From CAVPEV01 sp963703555 (GTDB taxonomy: Bacteria; Actinomycetota; Actinomycetes; Actinomycetales; Cellulomonadaceae), in contig CAVPEV010000048.1 in the NCBI GenBank assembly GCA_963703555.1, forward strand, positions 62,001 through 126,000: a DNA stretch of 64,000 bases. The letters run 5' to 3'. The translations under genes and the position numbers were made by a program. Positions 15,380-24,713 of this stretch are shown one piece after another. The notes beneath the pieces are model-generated. The model saw only the letters and a program-made list of their open reading frames with translations. It ran no database searches and was not told where the DNA came from. Numbering within the stretch: position 1 is the stretch's first letter; the number at the start of each line of letters is the position of its first letter.

Positions 15380-16768
15380 GTGGGCGCCGAGATCGAACTC
15401 GTGAGCGATGGCGACGGCCTCGCGATCGTCGGCGCCGCCACGGACGTCGAACGGTTCCTCCTCGCATCCGGGCTCGACAAGGTGCCGTCGAAGGGCCTCG
15501 ATCTTCACCGCATCTGGTCGGTATCGGGAACTGCCGGGGCGGCGGCACAGGTCGGTGCCGACCTCGCGATGAACTCCGGGCGCTGGGTGAAGTTGACCGC
15601 TGAGTCCGCCGAGGCCGTCCGCACGTACGGGCTGATGGCGACCAGGACGCCGGGCGTGAGCCATGCGATGATCGGCAACCCCGGCGACGTCAAGCAGTGG
15701 CTCCAGATTGCGCAGGCACCGACAGCCCTGCTGAGCCGCCCGTTCGCGCTGACCGCACTGTCCACGATGATGCAGCAGCGCGCCATGCAGCAGCAGATGG
15801 ACGAGATCGTCGAGTACCTGCAGGAGATCACCGAGAAGGTGGACGACATCCTCCGGGGCCAGAAGGACGCCGTCCTGGCGGACATGATCGGGGTGGACCT
15901 GATCATCGAGGAGGCCCTGACCGTTCGCGACCAGGTGGGGCGGGTCTCGGAGGTGACGTGGTCGAAGGTGCAGGCGACCTCGACGACGATCGCCCGCACC
16001 CAGGGCTATGCGCTCCGCCAGCTCGACGCCATCGCCGAGAAGCTGGGGAGGAAGGCGGACCTCGGCAAGATCGCCAAGGCGACGCAGGAGGCGGAGCCGA
16101 GGGTTCGCGAGTGGCTCGCCGTCCTCGCCCGGACCTTCCAGCTGCAGGACGGATTGGCCGTGCTCGAGCTCGACCGGGTGCGCGACGCCTCACCCGAAGA
16201 GCTCGACGCCCACCGCCTGGGGCTGACCGCGGCGCGGCGCAACCGCCGCGAGCTCATCGCTCGGAGCACCTCGGCGTTGCTCGCGCAGATGGAGGTGACC
16301 GTCCGGGAGGCGAACTCGAAGGTGCTGTTCCACCCGGTCGACTCCCCGGCGGCGGTCCTCGTGAGCAATCGGGTCACCCGGGGCGTCATCGACTTCCACG
16401 GACGTCTCGGAATCGAATCCGATCACCAGCTCAGCGACGCGAGGCGGTGGGGCCGGGCATTCGGTGAGGTGGTCGACGAGGCGAGGGCGACGGGTGGCAG
16501 GGGCGCCGCGGCCGTCAGGCGCGCCGGCGGAGAGACACTGGACCGCGTCACCCAGACGGTGCGTTCGATCGAGATCGATGCCGCCCCGGGGCTGGCCCGC
16601 GCAGCGGCGGAACGAGCCCGAACCGGAGCCACCGGAGTGGCCGGCCGGGTTGCGGGAGTGCTCGGCTCGCCGTTCCGGCAGCGGAGCGGCCCCGTCCAGC
16701 CCGGCACAGGCGACAAGGCGGCTCCCGTCGCGGGCGATGAGGTGGGGTCCCCGGACGACGGGGACTGA
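15380..16768 (+). CDS. Conserved coiled-coil protein of unknown function beside the Wadjet operon
   Basis: A 462-residue protein I cannot assign to a named family. The N-terminal 100 residues are alpha/beta (MGAEIELVSDGDGLAIVG). Residues 125-240 are strongly helical and coiled-coil-like (MDEIVEYLQEITEKVDDIL, SKVQATSTTIARTQGYALRQ), followed by further helices and a flexible, acidic C-terminus. No membrane helix or catalytic motif is seen. GTG 15380 follows AAAGGGAG at good spacing. It ends 6 bases before jetD, in the opposite direction, and is the first gene of the island after tRNA-fMet. Its neighbourhood suggests a defence or stress role, but that is inference from position alone. Confidence 0.75.
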   Translation: MGAEIELVSDGDGLAIVGAATDVERFLLASGLDKVPSKGLDLHRIWSVSGTAGAAAQVGADLAMNSGRWVKLTAESAEAVRTYGLMATRTPGVSHAMIGNPGDVKQWLQIAQAPTALLSRPFALTALSTMMQQRAMQQQMDEIVEYLQEITEKVDDILRGQKDAVLADMIGVDLIIEEALTVRDQVGRVSEVTWSKVQATSTTIARTQGYALRQLDAIAEKLGRKADLGKIAKATQEAEPRVREWLAVLARTFQLQDGLAVLELDRVRDASPEELDAHRLGLTAARRNRRELIARSTSALLAQMEVTVREANSKVLFHPVDSPAAVLVSNRVTRGVIDFHGRLGIESDHQLSDARRWGRAFGEVVDEARATGGRGAAAVRRAGGETLDRVTQTVRSIEIDAAPGLARAAAERARTGATGVAGRVAGVLGSPFRQRSGPVQPGTGDKAAPVAGDEVGSPDDGD

Positions 16769-16774
16769 CCACCC

Positions 16775-18025
16775 CTACCGAATGGGCCTCCCACCCTTCG
16801 CGGTGATGATCTCCCCCAGAGGCGGTGACCCGTGGCCCTCGAGATCGAGTAGGACGAGCGTGACCAGCGGAGGGAGTGGTTCGTATGGCAGCCGCTCGAG
16901 CACCCAGCGCCAGTCGAGACGTTCCTGCTCGAGGCGGACGCTCTCGCCGTGACGATCCTCGACCAGCTCTCCATACAGCCCAGCTTCTTCGAAGGTGAGC
17001 CGGTCCAGGCGGGCAGCGGTCGGAGTCGGCTCACGGCCCCAGCGGTCTCGATGGGCGAGCAGTGTGTCGCGGTCCATGAGGAACGATTGAGTCTGCGGCA
17101 GCCAAGCTCGCAGCCGGTCAAGGATCGCGAATCCGTGGGTGTCGAGGTCGCCCCAGTACTGCACCTCGACGTCGCGCAGCCACGGCAGCGAGCCGGGGCG
17201 GCTCACGTCGAACCCCTTGCCCCACAGCACCACTCCGCCTGCCGGGACGGGGACCGAAAGGTAGGTGATCTCGTTCTCCACGATCACCGCGGTCCGGACG
17301 GAGACGTCCGCGGCTGCGAGCTCGTCGAGCCTGAGCGTTGCTTCGGAGAACGGCTGGAAGAGCTCTACCTCTGGTGCCGCACGTAGCCGTGCCATCTCGG
17401 GCTTGGACCTCAGGCCGAGAGCGCTGACGAAGCTCCTCGACGTGCTGGGCACGGCGAGGAGCTGTGCGAGGACGGCGCGGTGGCGCTCAACGAACTTGGT
17501 GTCGACCCCGGGCGCGCTGATCTGTCGCAGGTACTGGTCCGAGCCGCGCTCGGCGGCGAGCCAGCGGTAAGCGCTGAGCAGCGCGGGCCAGGACGGTCCG
17601 AGCTGGAGGGCTTGGATCGGATGGTCGACGACCCACGCGTGGACGGTCGGTTCGGTGCTCGTCAGGTCGACGATCTCGCGATAGGCGCGGACCTCGCGGG
17701 CCACGCCGAGCAGTGCCCAGGCTTGCTCGTAGCGCGTCACCAGGGCTCGACTCGGAAGCCTGTTGCGGCCGATGGAGCGCCCGCCGACTGGGCTGTGGTC
17801 CAGGGAGAACTGCGTGTCGTCGTGTCGGCCGGTGTCGAGCGCGGCGACCCATCTCTGGACGGCGGCGAGGTCATCGCCGATCTCTGATGGCCGCGGGCCT
17901 CGCAGCGGAGTGTCGATGACGGGGAAGGGTGCGCCGGTGACGAAGGAGCGCAACAAGGTTCCGTCGTCCCAGCGCCGGCGCGCGCGAGAGCGTATGTCGG
18001 CAACTGTCGTCCAGGCACTGCTCAT
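16775..18025 (-). CDS. jetD: Wadjet anti-plasmid nuclease subunit JetD (DUF3322/DUF2220, Toprim)
   Basis: A 416-residue protein with the N-terminal DUF3322 region and a C-terminal Toprim-like DUF2220 nuclease domain. The conserved acidic residues are visible in VENE (Glu250, Glu252) and WGDLDTHG (Asp293, Asp295). In the Wadjet/MksBEFG systems this subunit cleaves closed circular plasmid DNA once the SMC motor has extruded it. The ATG (18025) overlaps the jetC stop as ATGA, so the two are translationally coupled. It is the last gene of jetABCD and converges on the 462-aa gene. Length and active-site residues look intact. Confidence 0.93.
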   Translation of the reverse strand: MSSAWTTVADIRSRARRRWDDGTLLRSFVTGAPFPVIDTPLRGPRPSEIGDDLAAVQRWVAALDTGRHDDTQFSLDHSPVGGRSIGRNRLPSRALVTRYEQAWALLGVAREVRAYREIVDLTSTEPTVHAWVVDHPIQALQLGPSWPALLSAYRWLAAERGSDQYLRQISAPGVDTKFVERHRAVLAQLLAVPSTSRSFVSALGLRSKPEMARLRAAPEVELFQPFSEATLRLDELAAADVSVRTAVIVENEITYLSVPVPAGGVVLWGKGFDVSRPGSLPWLRDVEVQYWGDLDTHGFAILDRLRAWLPQTQSFLMDRDTLLAHRDRWGREPTPTAARLDRLTFEEAGLYGELVEDRHGESVRLEQERLDWRWVLERLPYEPLPPLVTLVLLDLEGHGSPPLGEIITAKGGRPIR

Positions 18026-21000
18026 CCGGACAGCCCTTGACGGCGTTGCTGGTACTCCTCGATCGTGAGGGTCTGCAAGCGCGAGCTCTTGCCGTCGGGA
18101 TTGTCGACGAAGCCGATCGCGTGCACGTAGGGCTCGATGACGTGCACCTTCTGCAGCGGGGTGACGATCAGGAGCTGAAGCCCGAGCTTGGCGAACAGCT
18201 CGAGCGCGTACCGGGTCGAGGCGTCCGACCCGCGCCCGAAGGCCTCGTCGATGACGGCGAAGCGGAAGCCCCGGGAGCGCTCCACTCCCCACTCGAGCCC
18301 GAACTGGTAGGCCAACGAAGCCGCAAGGATCGTGTAGGCGAGCTTCTCCTTCTGCCCTCCGGACTTGCCGTCGGAGTCGCGGTAGTGCTCCCACTCGACG
18401 TCGGTGGTCCGATCACGCTCGGACGCGGAGAAGATGAACCAGTTGCGGACGTCGGTGACCCGACGGGTCCACGCCTTGTCGGCCTCGGCATGGCCGTCGC
18501 GGCCGCGGAAGCGTTCGATGATCCGCTGGACGTCGGCGAACCGTTGCTCGGAATACTGGTCGTCGTCGGGGGCGAGCGCATCATCGGTGACGGCGCGCAG
18601 TTCCGAGCGGAAGTCCTGGACCTCCCGGTTTGGCGTGCGTTCGGCGAGCAGCGTGATGTAGCGGCCGGGGCTGTAGTCGATGGCGCCGAGAGCGTCGTTG
18701 ATCTTGCCGACGCGGGCCCCGATCTCCTGCGACTGGCGGTTCATCCAGTTCGTGAACGCGGCAAGCTCGCGAATCGCGTTGGTGTTCAACTGGCGCTTGA
18801 ACTCCGCCTCGAAGCGCGGCAGGTCGTCGGTCGCCACCCGGTCGTGGAACGCACGGAACTCGCCCCGCGCCTCGACGCTGGCGTCCATCTCCGTCGTCGC
18901 CTCCGGCCAGCGGCGACGCACCTCGTTCATGTACTGCAGCAGGCTCTGGCTGTAGCCGCCCAGCTCCCGGCTGGTCTTGTCGATGCCGGTCTGGATCTCG
19001 TCGGTCAGCGCGTCGGATGCAGGCGCACAGGCCGACGCCGTCCTGGGCAGCCGGTCCTTGAGCCGGGCCGCCAGGTCTGGGTAGGAGGCACGAGCGACAG
19101 ACAGGGCTTGCTCTGTGTGGGACGAGATGAGGCCCCGAACCTCGTCACTCTCGGCCTTGGCGCGCGTGATCGTCCCGTTGAGGTTGCCGATGTCCAGAGT
19201 CAGCTGCTTCAGACGATCGTCAAGGTCCGTGGCCTGCTGGGCATTCTCCGCCAGCCGCCGTTCCAGCTCCCGCAGGGCGGACGAGCCCGCGACGAGTCGC
19301 TCGCGTTCGGCGTCGGCGAGCGCCGCCTGAGTCTCGGCCTCCTGCCAGTCCAGCTCCTCCCACGAGGTGTACTCGGACAGGCGAGCCAGTGCTCTCTGGC
19401 GGTCGTTCAGGTCCCGCTGGAGCTCCTGTGCATCGGAGAGCTGCTTAGCCACGGCGTTGAGTTCGCGCTGCTGGCCGGCCAGCTCAACGGTGAGGGCAGT
19501 CACCTTGCGTTCGTTGACCCAGCCGAGCGTCCAGTTGCGGGGGTCGTCGACCCGGGACCGGTCGTCCTTCTCATGCCGGTCCCCGGTCTTCACCTGACCC
19601 TGGCGGGTCACCGCCCGCTGCTCGGTGGCGAACTGCTCAACCGAGTCGACGCACCGGTGGTCTGCTCTGCGGAGGAGCTCGTCGCGCAGGTAGTCGGCGA
19701 AGCGTCCCTCCTTGATCTGCATGCAGTCGACGAGCAGGAGTTTGTTGCCGTCCGGCTGGTGCCGCAGGGGCACGCGCCGTGCTGCCACGCGTTCGTAAAC
19801 CAACCTGCTACCGGCGCGGGTGCCGTCGTGGCGGCGGTGGGTCAGGCGGCGCCCGTCGACCCACCGCGCCACCGCGTCGTAGTCCTTGGGCGGAACCAGG
19901 AGCGAGAGCGCGAAGCCGCGAAGCACCCGCTCGGCCGCCCCGCGCCACTCCGCATGCGCCTCTGCGACGTCCAACAGCTCCCCGGCGAAGGGCAGCTCCG
20001 CCTCGTCCAACTCGAGGTCCAGGCAGAGCTGGGTGCGCACGTCGAGCTGGCTCGTCGGCACGTTGCTTGTCCGGTTCTTGTGGCTGTCCAGCTCGATGAG
20101 CGTCTCCGTGCCGAGTCGGTTCAGCTCGCTGTGGCGGACGGCAAGCTCAGTGATCGTGCCGCCCACGGTCGCGAGCTCACCGGTCAGCTCCTGGGTGTGT
20201 GACTGGACCAGGGCGGGAAGGCGGGCGAACCCGACCACGTCCGCCACAGGTTCGATCCGGGCTGCGTCGAGGCGATCATCGAACCTCGTGCGCCGCTCAC
20301 GTCTCTTCCGGGCAACGTCCCGGTCCGTCGCAGCCTTGCGTTCCAGGGCGGCGACGCGGTCACCGCCGACACCGGCGCGTTCGGCCACCAGTCCCTCGCG
20401 GACCACGGCCGCGGCAGCTCGGTCCAGCTCGGTCTGTGCGGCTTCGTCCGACCGGGCGTCGCGCTCAGTGCTGGTGGCCAGGATCTCCGCTTCGAGCAGC
20501 GCGGCCCGCAGCTCGGCGAAGAACAGACGGACCGCATCGCGCTGTCGCTCGGCGTCGGCGCGGCGGGTCAGCGCGTCGTCGTACCGCTCGCTGGTCGCGA
20601 CCAGCGGTGCCAGGACTGCGAGCTGGTCGCGGGCACGGCGCACCGCCTCGTGCGCCTTGGTGAGGTCCTCGAAGTGGGCGACGATGCCCTGCACCTTCGC
20701 CGAGGCGTCGACCGGTTCGAGCATGTGCTGGCGGACGAACTCGTTGAGATTGCCCACCGACTTCATCGAGACCGTCTGGTGGAACAGCTCCATGGCCTGC
20801 TCGGAACGGATCCCCAACAGCCGTCTGGCCTGACGCGAGTAGTCGGGGAACACGTCGTGAAGCTCAGCGCCGGAGGCGCGAAGCCGGCGCTTGAGGTCTT
20901 TCAGGTCGTCGCCGAAGTCGGTGAAATCGGCCTCGATCGACAGCATCTTGGTGGACGTGACGAAGAACCGGTCCGGCTGACCGGCCTTGTCCTTCTGGTG

Positions 21001-21420
21001 GAACACCTGGGCGAGTGAGACCGTCTCGTCGAAGCCCTCGTTGGTGAACACGCCGAGGATCACCGAGTACGACCGGTGGTCGCGCAGCCCGATCGGACGC
21101 ATCGCACCGGATGCCTCGATCCGCTCCGACTTGTAGTGGCCCTCGACGTAGGAACGCAGGGTTCGCTCCTTGGCCTCTGCTCCGGCGGCCTTGTTGTAGG
21201 AGATCTTGTTGGCAGGCAGCAGCAGCGTCGTCAACGCGTCGACCAGCGTGGACTTGCCGCTGCCGATGTCCCCGGTGAGCAGGGAAGTCTGGCAGGCTGT
21301 CGTCAGCCGCCAGACCCGCTTGTTGAACGTCCCCCAGTTGAAGACCTCCAGGTTGTGCAAGCGGTACCCAGCCGAACGGCCGGTGCCGAGCGCAGCGGGG
21401 GAGAACAGGCCGTTACTCAT
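18022..21420 (-). CDS. jetC: Wadjet SMC-like motor ATPase JetC
   Basis: A 1132-residue MukB/SMC-like ATPase. Walker A GDIGSGKST is at residues 50-58. Long coiled-coil arms occupy about residues 230-870, with a hinge-like region near the middle. The ABC signature KSGGQKEKL and Walker B FAVIDEAFGRGSDA lie near the C-terminus. In Wadjet it forms the loop-extruding motor with JetA and JetB, which senses small circular DNA. It overlaps jetB by 8 bases and jetD by 4. All ATPase motifs are present, so an active enzyme is expected. Confidence 0.95.
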   Translation of the reverse strand: MSNGLFSPAALGTGRSAGYRLHNLEVFNWGTFNKRVWRLTTACQTSLLTGDIGSGKSTLVDALTTLLLPANKISYNKAAGAEAKERTLRSYVEGHYKSERIEASGAMRPIGLRDHRSYSVILGVFTNEGFDETVSLAQVFHQKDKAGQPDRFFVTSTKMLSIEADFTDFGDDLKDLKRRLRASGAELHDVFPDYSRQARRLLGIRSEQAMELFHQTVSMKSVGNLNEFVRQHMLEPVDASAKVQGIVAHFEDLTKAHEAVRRARDQLAVLAPLVATSERYDDALTRRADAERQRDAVRLFFAELRAALLEAEILATSTERDARSDEAAQTELDRAAAAVVREGLVAERAGVGGDRVAALERKAATDRDVARKRRERRTRFDDRLDAARIEPVADVVGFARLPALVQSHTQELTGELATVGGTITELAVRHSELNRLGTETLIELDSHKNRTSNVPTSQLDVRTQLCLDLELDEAELPFAGELLDVAEAHAEWRGAAERVLRGFALSLLVPPKDYDAVARWVDGRRLTHRRHDGTRAGSRLVYERVAARRVPLRHQPDGNKLLLVDCMQIKEGRFADYLRDELLRRADHRCVDSVEQFATEQRAVTRQGQVKTGDRHEKDDRSRVDDPRNWTLGWVNERKVTALTVELAGQQRELNAVAKQLSDAQELQRDLNDRQRALARLSEYTSWEELDWQEAETQAALADAERERLVAGSSALRELERRLAENAQQATDLDDRLKQLTLDIGNLNGTITRAKAESDEVRGLISSHTEQALSVARASYPDLAARLKDRLPRTASACAPASDALTDEIQTGIDKTSRELGGYSQSLLQYMNEVRRRWPEATTEMDASVEARGEFRAFHDRVATDDLPRFEAEFKRQLNTNAIRELAAFTNWMNRQSQEIGARVGKINDALGAIDYSPGRYITLLAERTPNREVQDFRSELRAVTDDALAPDDDQYSEQRFADVQRIIERFRGRDGHAEADKAWTRRVTDVRNWFIFSASERDRTTDVEWEHYRDSDGKSGGQKEKLAYTILAASLAYQFGLEWGVERSRGFRFAVIDEAFGRGSDASTRYALELFAKLGLQLLIVTPLQKVHVIEPYVHAIGFVDNPDGKSSRLQTLTIEEYQQRRQGLSG

Positions 21421-22003
21421 CGCTGTCTCCGGACGACGTCCGCGCGTACTCCTGCAGTTTGCCCGCGAAGTCCGACAGGGTCTGGGCGTCCACGTAGGCC
21501 TTGAGGATGCGACGCACCTCCCACAGGTCGGGTTGACCGCGCAGCTGGCGTAGGAAGCCGAGCTCGGCAGCCTTCTTGATCGTTGAGTCCGCCTGGTCGA
21601 TGGCCCGGGCCTCGTTGGTGGACTCTGCGACGAACAGCTGGAGCATGTCGATCAGCTGATCCCGGCTGAGGACCAGCTTGCCCTCAGCCGCGCTGTTCTC
21701 GAACTCCAGGAGACGCTTGCGAAGCAGGACGAGAAGCAGGCTCACGTTGTACGTCAGGCTCCGTCGGCGGACGAGCCGAGGCAGCGGCTCGTCGTCTGGG
21801 TCCTCCTCGTGGCTTCGCAGGAAGGCGTAACCCTCGGTGTCGTCGACGACCACGTCGACGCCGAGCGTGGAGAAGTGATCGCGCACAGGCGCACCGTGGC
21901 GCCCGAGCGTCGACCAGCTGTCCTCGTCGCTCTCGCGATACACAACCCCGCGCATCAACGCGATGATGGTCGATGCCACAGCGTGTTCCTCAGGTGTCCT
22001 CAT
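21413..22003 (-). CDS. jetB: Wadjet subunit JetB (DUF4194, MksE/MukE-like)
   Basis: A 196-residue DUF4194 protein, the MukE/MksE-like kite subunit that bridges JetA and the JetC heads. Winged-helix elements can be seen in SLTYNVSLLLVLLRKRLLEF and in LFVAESTNEARAIDQADSTI, and KAAELGFLRQL matches the family. Start ATG 22003 overlaps the jetA stop by 4 bases; its own stop lies inside jetC. The length is normal for the family. Confidence 0.92.
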   Translation of the reverse strand: MRTPEEHAVASTIIALMRGVVYRESDEDSWSTLGRHGAPVRDHFSTLGVDVVVDDTEGYAFLRSHEEDPDDEPLPRLVRRRSLTYNVSLLLVLLRKRLLEFENSAAEGKLVLSRDQLIDMLQLFVAESTNEARAIDQADSTIKKAAELGFLRQLRGQPDLWEVRRILKAYVDAQTLSDFAGKLQEYARTSSGDSDE

Positions 22004-23427
22004 CGCCGTGTCACGATCACCCGGGGCAGCCGGACCCGTCGCCGCTCATCCTCAACGGTGTAGTCGATGAGAGTCTCCTCGTCCTCGTCCATGGTGACGT
22101 CGATGTCCTCATCGGCCAGAGTGAGGTAGCCGAGGACCTCAGCCGCACCCTGCTCGACCGGGAACAGGGCGACGATGTCGCTCAGCAACGCGTGGCCGCG
22201 CGCGGGCAGCACCGATCGGACCTGGGCGGCCAACCTGGCCTGGTCGACGAACCGCTGGTCGAGCAGCGCCGCGACGTTCACGGGCTCACCGGCGTCCGGG
22301 GCGAGCAGGCTGTCCACCCGCGAGGCGGGACTGGTGTCGTACAGCGGACGTTCGAATGGCAACGCAATGGCGATCCCGGGCTCGTCCACCTCCAGCCCGA
22401 CCGATGGCGGGGCCTGCCGGCACGTCAGCGCCGCGGCCTCCACCGACTTGATCAGGTCCAGGACACGGCGGTTCTCCAGCCAGGCCTGGTCGTCGAGGAA
22501 GCGTCGGAGCTGCGCGGAGATCTGGCGCACCGTCTGCTGGGTCCGCTCGGCCGCCGCGGACCAGTCATGGTGGATCGTGCGAAGGCGACGATCGCCGTCC
22601 ACCTCGTCAAGGGCCAGCACTCGGGCCAGCAACTCGGTCAGCTCATCCTGGCGGGCCTGCGAGAGCAGGAAGTCGTAGAAGGCCTGGAAGCTGCGCCCCT
22701 GGTCGGAGCCGTTGATGTCGGAACGACTGCTGACGAGCTCAGCGAGAAGCTCGCCCTTGCTCCCTTCCCAGGACGCGATCCGCTCGCGCGCCGCCCGGTC
22801 GAGGGAACGAAAGTTCTCCTCCACCTCACGGAAGTCCGAGAGCAGCTCGCGCGCGGTGCCGGCCAGCTGCTGGTAGCGCTCACGTACAGCTGTCGGGTCG
22901 AGCACAGTGACTGTCCCCGCCTCAACCTCAGCGATCTGTCGGTCGATCTCCTGCCGCCGGCGGTGGAGCTCGGCAAGACGGGTATCGGGATCCGTCTCCA
23001 CCCCATGGACGATCTGGCGAAGCAAGTCCACGACGGTGTGCAGGCGCGACTCGGTCCCGACGAAAGGCCTGATAGCCAGCCCACTCACCCAGGAGTAGGC
23101 GCGCTCGAAGGCCGGCGTCGCGTCGTAGTGGACCTCGTCGGAACCCAGCGGGTAGAAGCGCCGCAGCCAGCCGGACTCGCTGGCCGACCAGTCGTTGAGG
23201 TACTCCGGCGCCGAGCGCGGGTAGCGAGGCAGGTCGGGATCGGTCGCGTTGAGCGCGTACAGCTCGTCATCGAGCGCGGCCGCGAGGGTCGCCGCGGAGG
23301 TGGCGCCGTGGTTGTCCTCGACGAAGAACCGACCGAGAAACGCGAGCGCGAGCGGCGCGTTGACCGCGCGCAGCAGGCGCCAGGACGGGTGCTTGTCCCG
23401 TAGCCGCTCAACGCCCTCGTAGTCCAC
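22000..23427 (-). CDS. jetA: Wadjet subunit JetA (DUF3375, MksF/MukF-like kleisin)
   Basis: A 475-residue DUF3375 protein, the kleisin-like subunit of the Wadjet complex. The start YEGVERLRDKHPSWRLLRA is typical: an N-terminal winged helix followed by long helices (LAELHRRRQEIDRQIAEVEA) and a C-terminal domain. GTG 23427 has GGGGAGG 6 bases upstream and TAGGCT/TAGGAC -10-like elements about 30 bases before it, so this is the promoter end of the operon. The four jet genes overlap one another and form a single transcription unit. Confidence 0.93.
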   Translation of the reverse strand: MDYEGVERLRDKHPSWRLLRAVNAPLALAFLGRFFVEDNHGATSAATLAAALDDELYALNATDPDLPRYPRSAPEYLNDWSASESGWLRRFYPLGSDEVHYDATPAFERAYSWVSGLAIRPFVGTESRLHTVVDLLRQIVHGVETDPDTRLAELHRRRQEIDRQIAEVEAGTVTVLDPTAVRERYQQLAGTARELLSDFREVEENFRSLDRAARERIASWEGSKGELLAELVSSRSDINGSDQGRSFQAFYDFLLSQARQDELTELLARVLALDEVDGDRRLRTIHHDWSAAAERTQQTVRQISAQLRRFLDDQAWLENRRVLDLIKSVEAAALTCRQAPPSVGLEVDEPGIAIALPFERPLYDTSPASRVDSLLAPDAGEPVNVAALLDQRFVDQARLAAQVRSVLPARGHALLSDIVALFPVEQGAAEVLGYLTLADEDIDVTMDEDEETLIDYTVEDERRRVRLPRVIVTRR

Positions 23428-23512
23428 AGCCCGCCTCCCCGCTCGCTGGTCCTACCGGAGCCTACGGGCGGGTACTGACGTCCACGTGGAGTCATGCGTG
23501 ATCCGCACCCGG

Positions 23513-23740
23513 TCAGGTCGTCAGCGCTCGGACGACTTCAACTTCACGTAGGTCCAGTGCGTCGGCGAGGAGCCGGGTGAGCAGGGCCATGGGGGGGATC
23601 AGGTGGTAGACGCTGAGCTCGATCCGGGGAGCGTCAGTGCGGTCGTCGTCGCGCCACAGGGCGGCCCAGCAGTACTCCAGGAGCGGGGTGTAGCCCCAGA
23701 TCGACTGCTCCGCCCAGCCGGGCAGGTTGATGTCGCGCAC
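23513..23740 (-). CDS. Small conserved protein of mobile-element type, start uncertain
   Basis: About 75 residues with clearly natural composition: RDINLPGWAEQSIWGYTPLL, EYCWAALWRDD, then a hydrophobic helix (YHLIPPMALLTRLLADAL). I cannot give it a family with confidence; similar small proteins occur on actinobacterial integrative elements. The frame stays open upstream, but codon composition becomes unnatural before 23740, so GTG 23740 is chosen without a good ribosome binding site. It may be a truncated gene. It sits 86 bp upstream of jetA on the same strand. Confidence 0.4.
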   Translation of the reverse strand: MRDINLPGWAEQSIWGYTPLLEYCWAALWRDDDRTDAPRIELSVYHLIPPMALLTRLLADALDLREVEVVRALTT

Positions 23741-24225
23741 GAATTCGTCGGTCTGGCTGATACGTCCACCTGCACACCGATCGGCTCGACGTTGACTGCC
23801 CGGTCTGCCGTGGCATGCCCGAGCAACCGGCCCACGTGCCGGGTTCGGGCTCGGGCGACTGCGAAGGCCTTGGTGGAGCCTGCGGACCTGTCGGACTGAC
23901 GCTCCGGTGCGGACTGCTCTGCCGTCCAGGCGTGCACGGACGACGTCGCACGCCTCCGCGGCGACATCGACGAGCTCACCGAGACCCGGTCGCGTGGAGG
24001 CGCGGGCGAATGATCGACGTCCACGTCGGTGCGCATGGTGCCGGTCATGCCGTCCTCGGTCCTGCACACCCTGCCCTTCCGCGCCGGCGTGCTGCTCCTT
24101 CGCCAGACGCGACCCGTCGTCATCGACCTGTGCGGATGGCCGGCTCGCCCCGACGCCACTGCGCTACGAACCGGTCAACAGAACGTCGAGGCGGGCACCG
24201 CGGCCGCGGCCGGGGGTGCGCTCCG
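23741..24225. other. Degenerate stretch with no supportable gene
   Basis: This 485-bp stretch has open frames on both strands but none has convincing composition or a start site. The minus frame containing TRHVGRLLGHATADRAVNVE looks like decayed coding sequence. With the truncated genes on both sides, the stretch is best read as eroded mobile-element DNA. Confidence 0.5.
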
Positions 24226-24459
24226 ATGATGAAGTCCTTCATTGCTCTGAGCGGGTCGGGCGCGCTCGCCGTGCCACTGATCGCGGTGATGGCCCTGGGT
24301 GCCGGTGGATCGGCACTCGCATGCATCGAGTCCTCGGCCGGTGGGTTCCTGGCCGATGATGCGCCCGTCCCGGCGGAGGCACGCACGGCGACGGCGTCTG
24401 ATACTCGTCGAACGTCACCGAAGGCGGTTGTACGACGCGGTCGGACCCCCGGAAGGTGA
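24226..24459 (+). pseudogene. Truncated exported peptidase of integrative-conjugative-element type
   Basis: A 77-residue frame starting MMKSFIALSGSGALAVPLIA with a typical signal/anchor helix (LAVPLIAVMALGAGGSALA), then a short linker. The start resembles NlpC/P60-type cell-wall hydrolases carried by actinobacterial conjugative elements, where the same helix precedes a lysozyme-like and an NlpC/P60 domain. Here the sequence loses that character after about 50 residues (ADDAPVPAEARTA) and stops. I read it as the 5' stub of a deleted gene; an independent small exported protein cannot be excluded. Confidence 0.5.
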
Positions 24460-24713
24460 ACACGCGCCGCGCCGAACACCTGAGACCGGCCGGCGCGCGG
24501 CGAACGATCGTTCGGCAGCCACGAACGGCGTCCGCCGCTCGCCGCACTCCCACGCGGAGGCCCCCTGTGGAAGCCCTCGGACGTGAACCCGCGGTTCAGG
24601 AGCGGTTCCCCAGCCGTTCAATCCGGGTGCGTTGTGGTCGCGGATCGCCGCTGGTGAGCTGACCGTGCGCGCGCCGAACTGCGCGCGTCCGTCAACTGGA
24701 GGTCACTCATCCC

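Noticed and set aside
18037..20202. Long plus-strand open frame opposite jetC
   Set aside because: Antisense shadow of the SMC coiled-coil region, with no start signal or domain.
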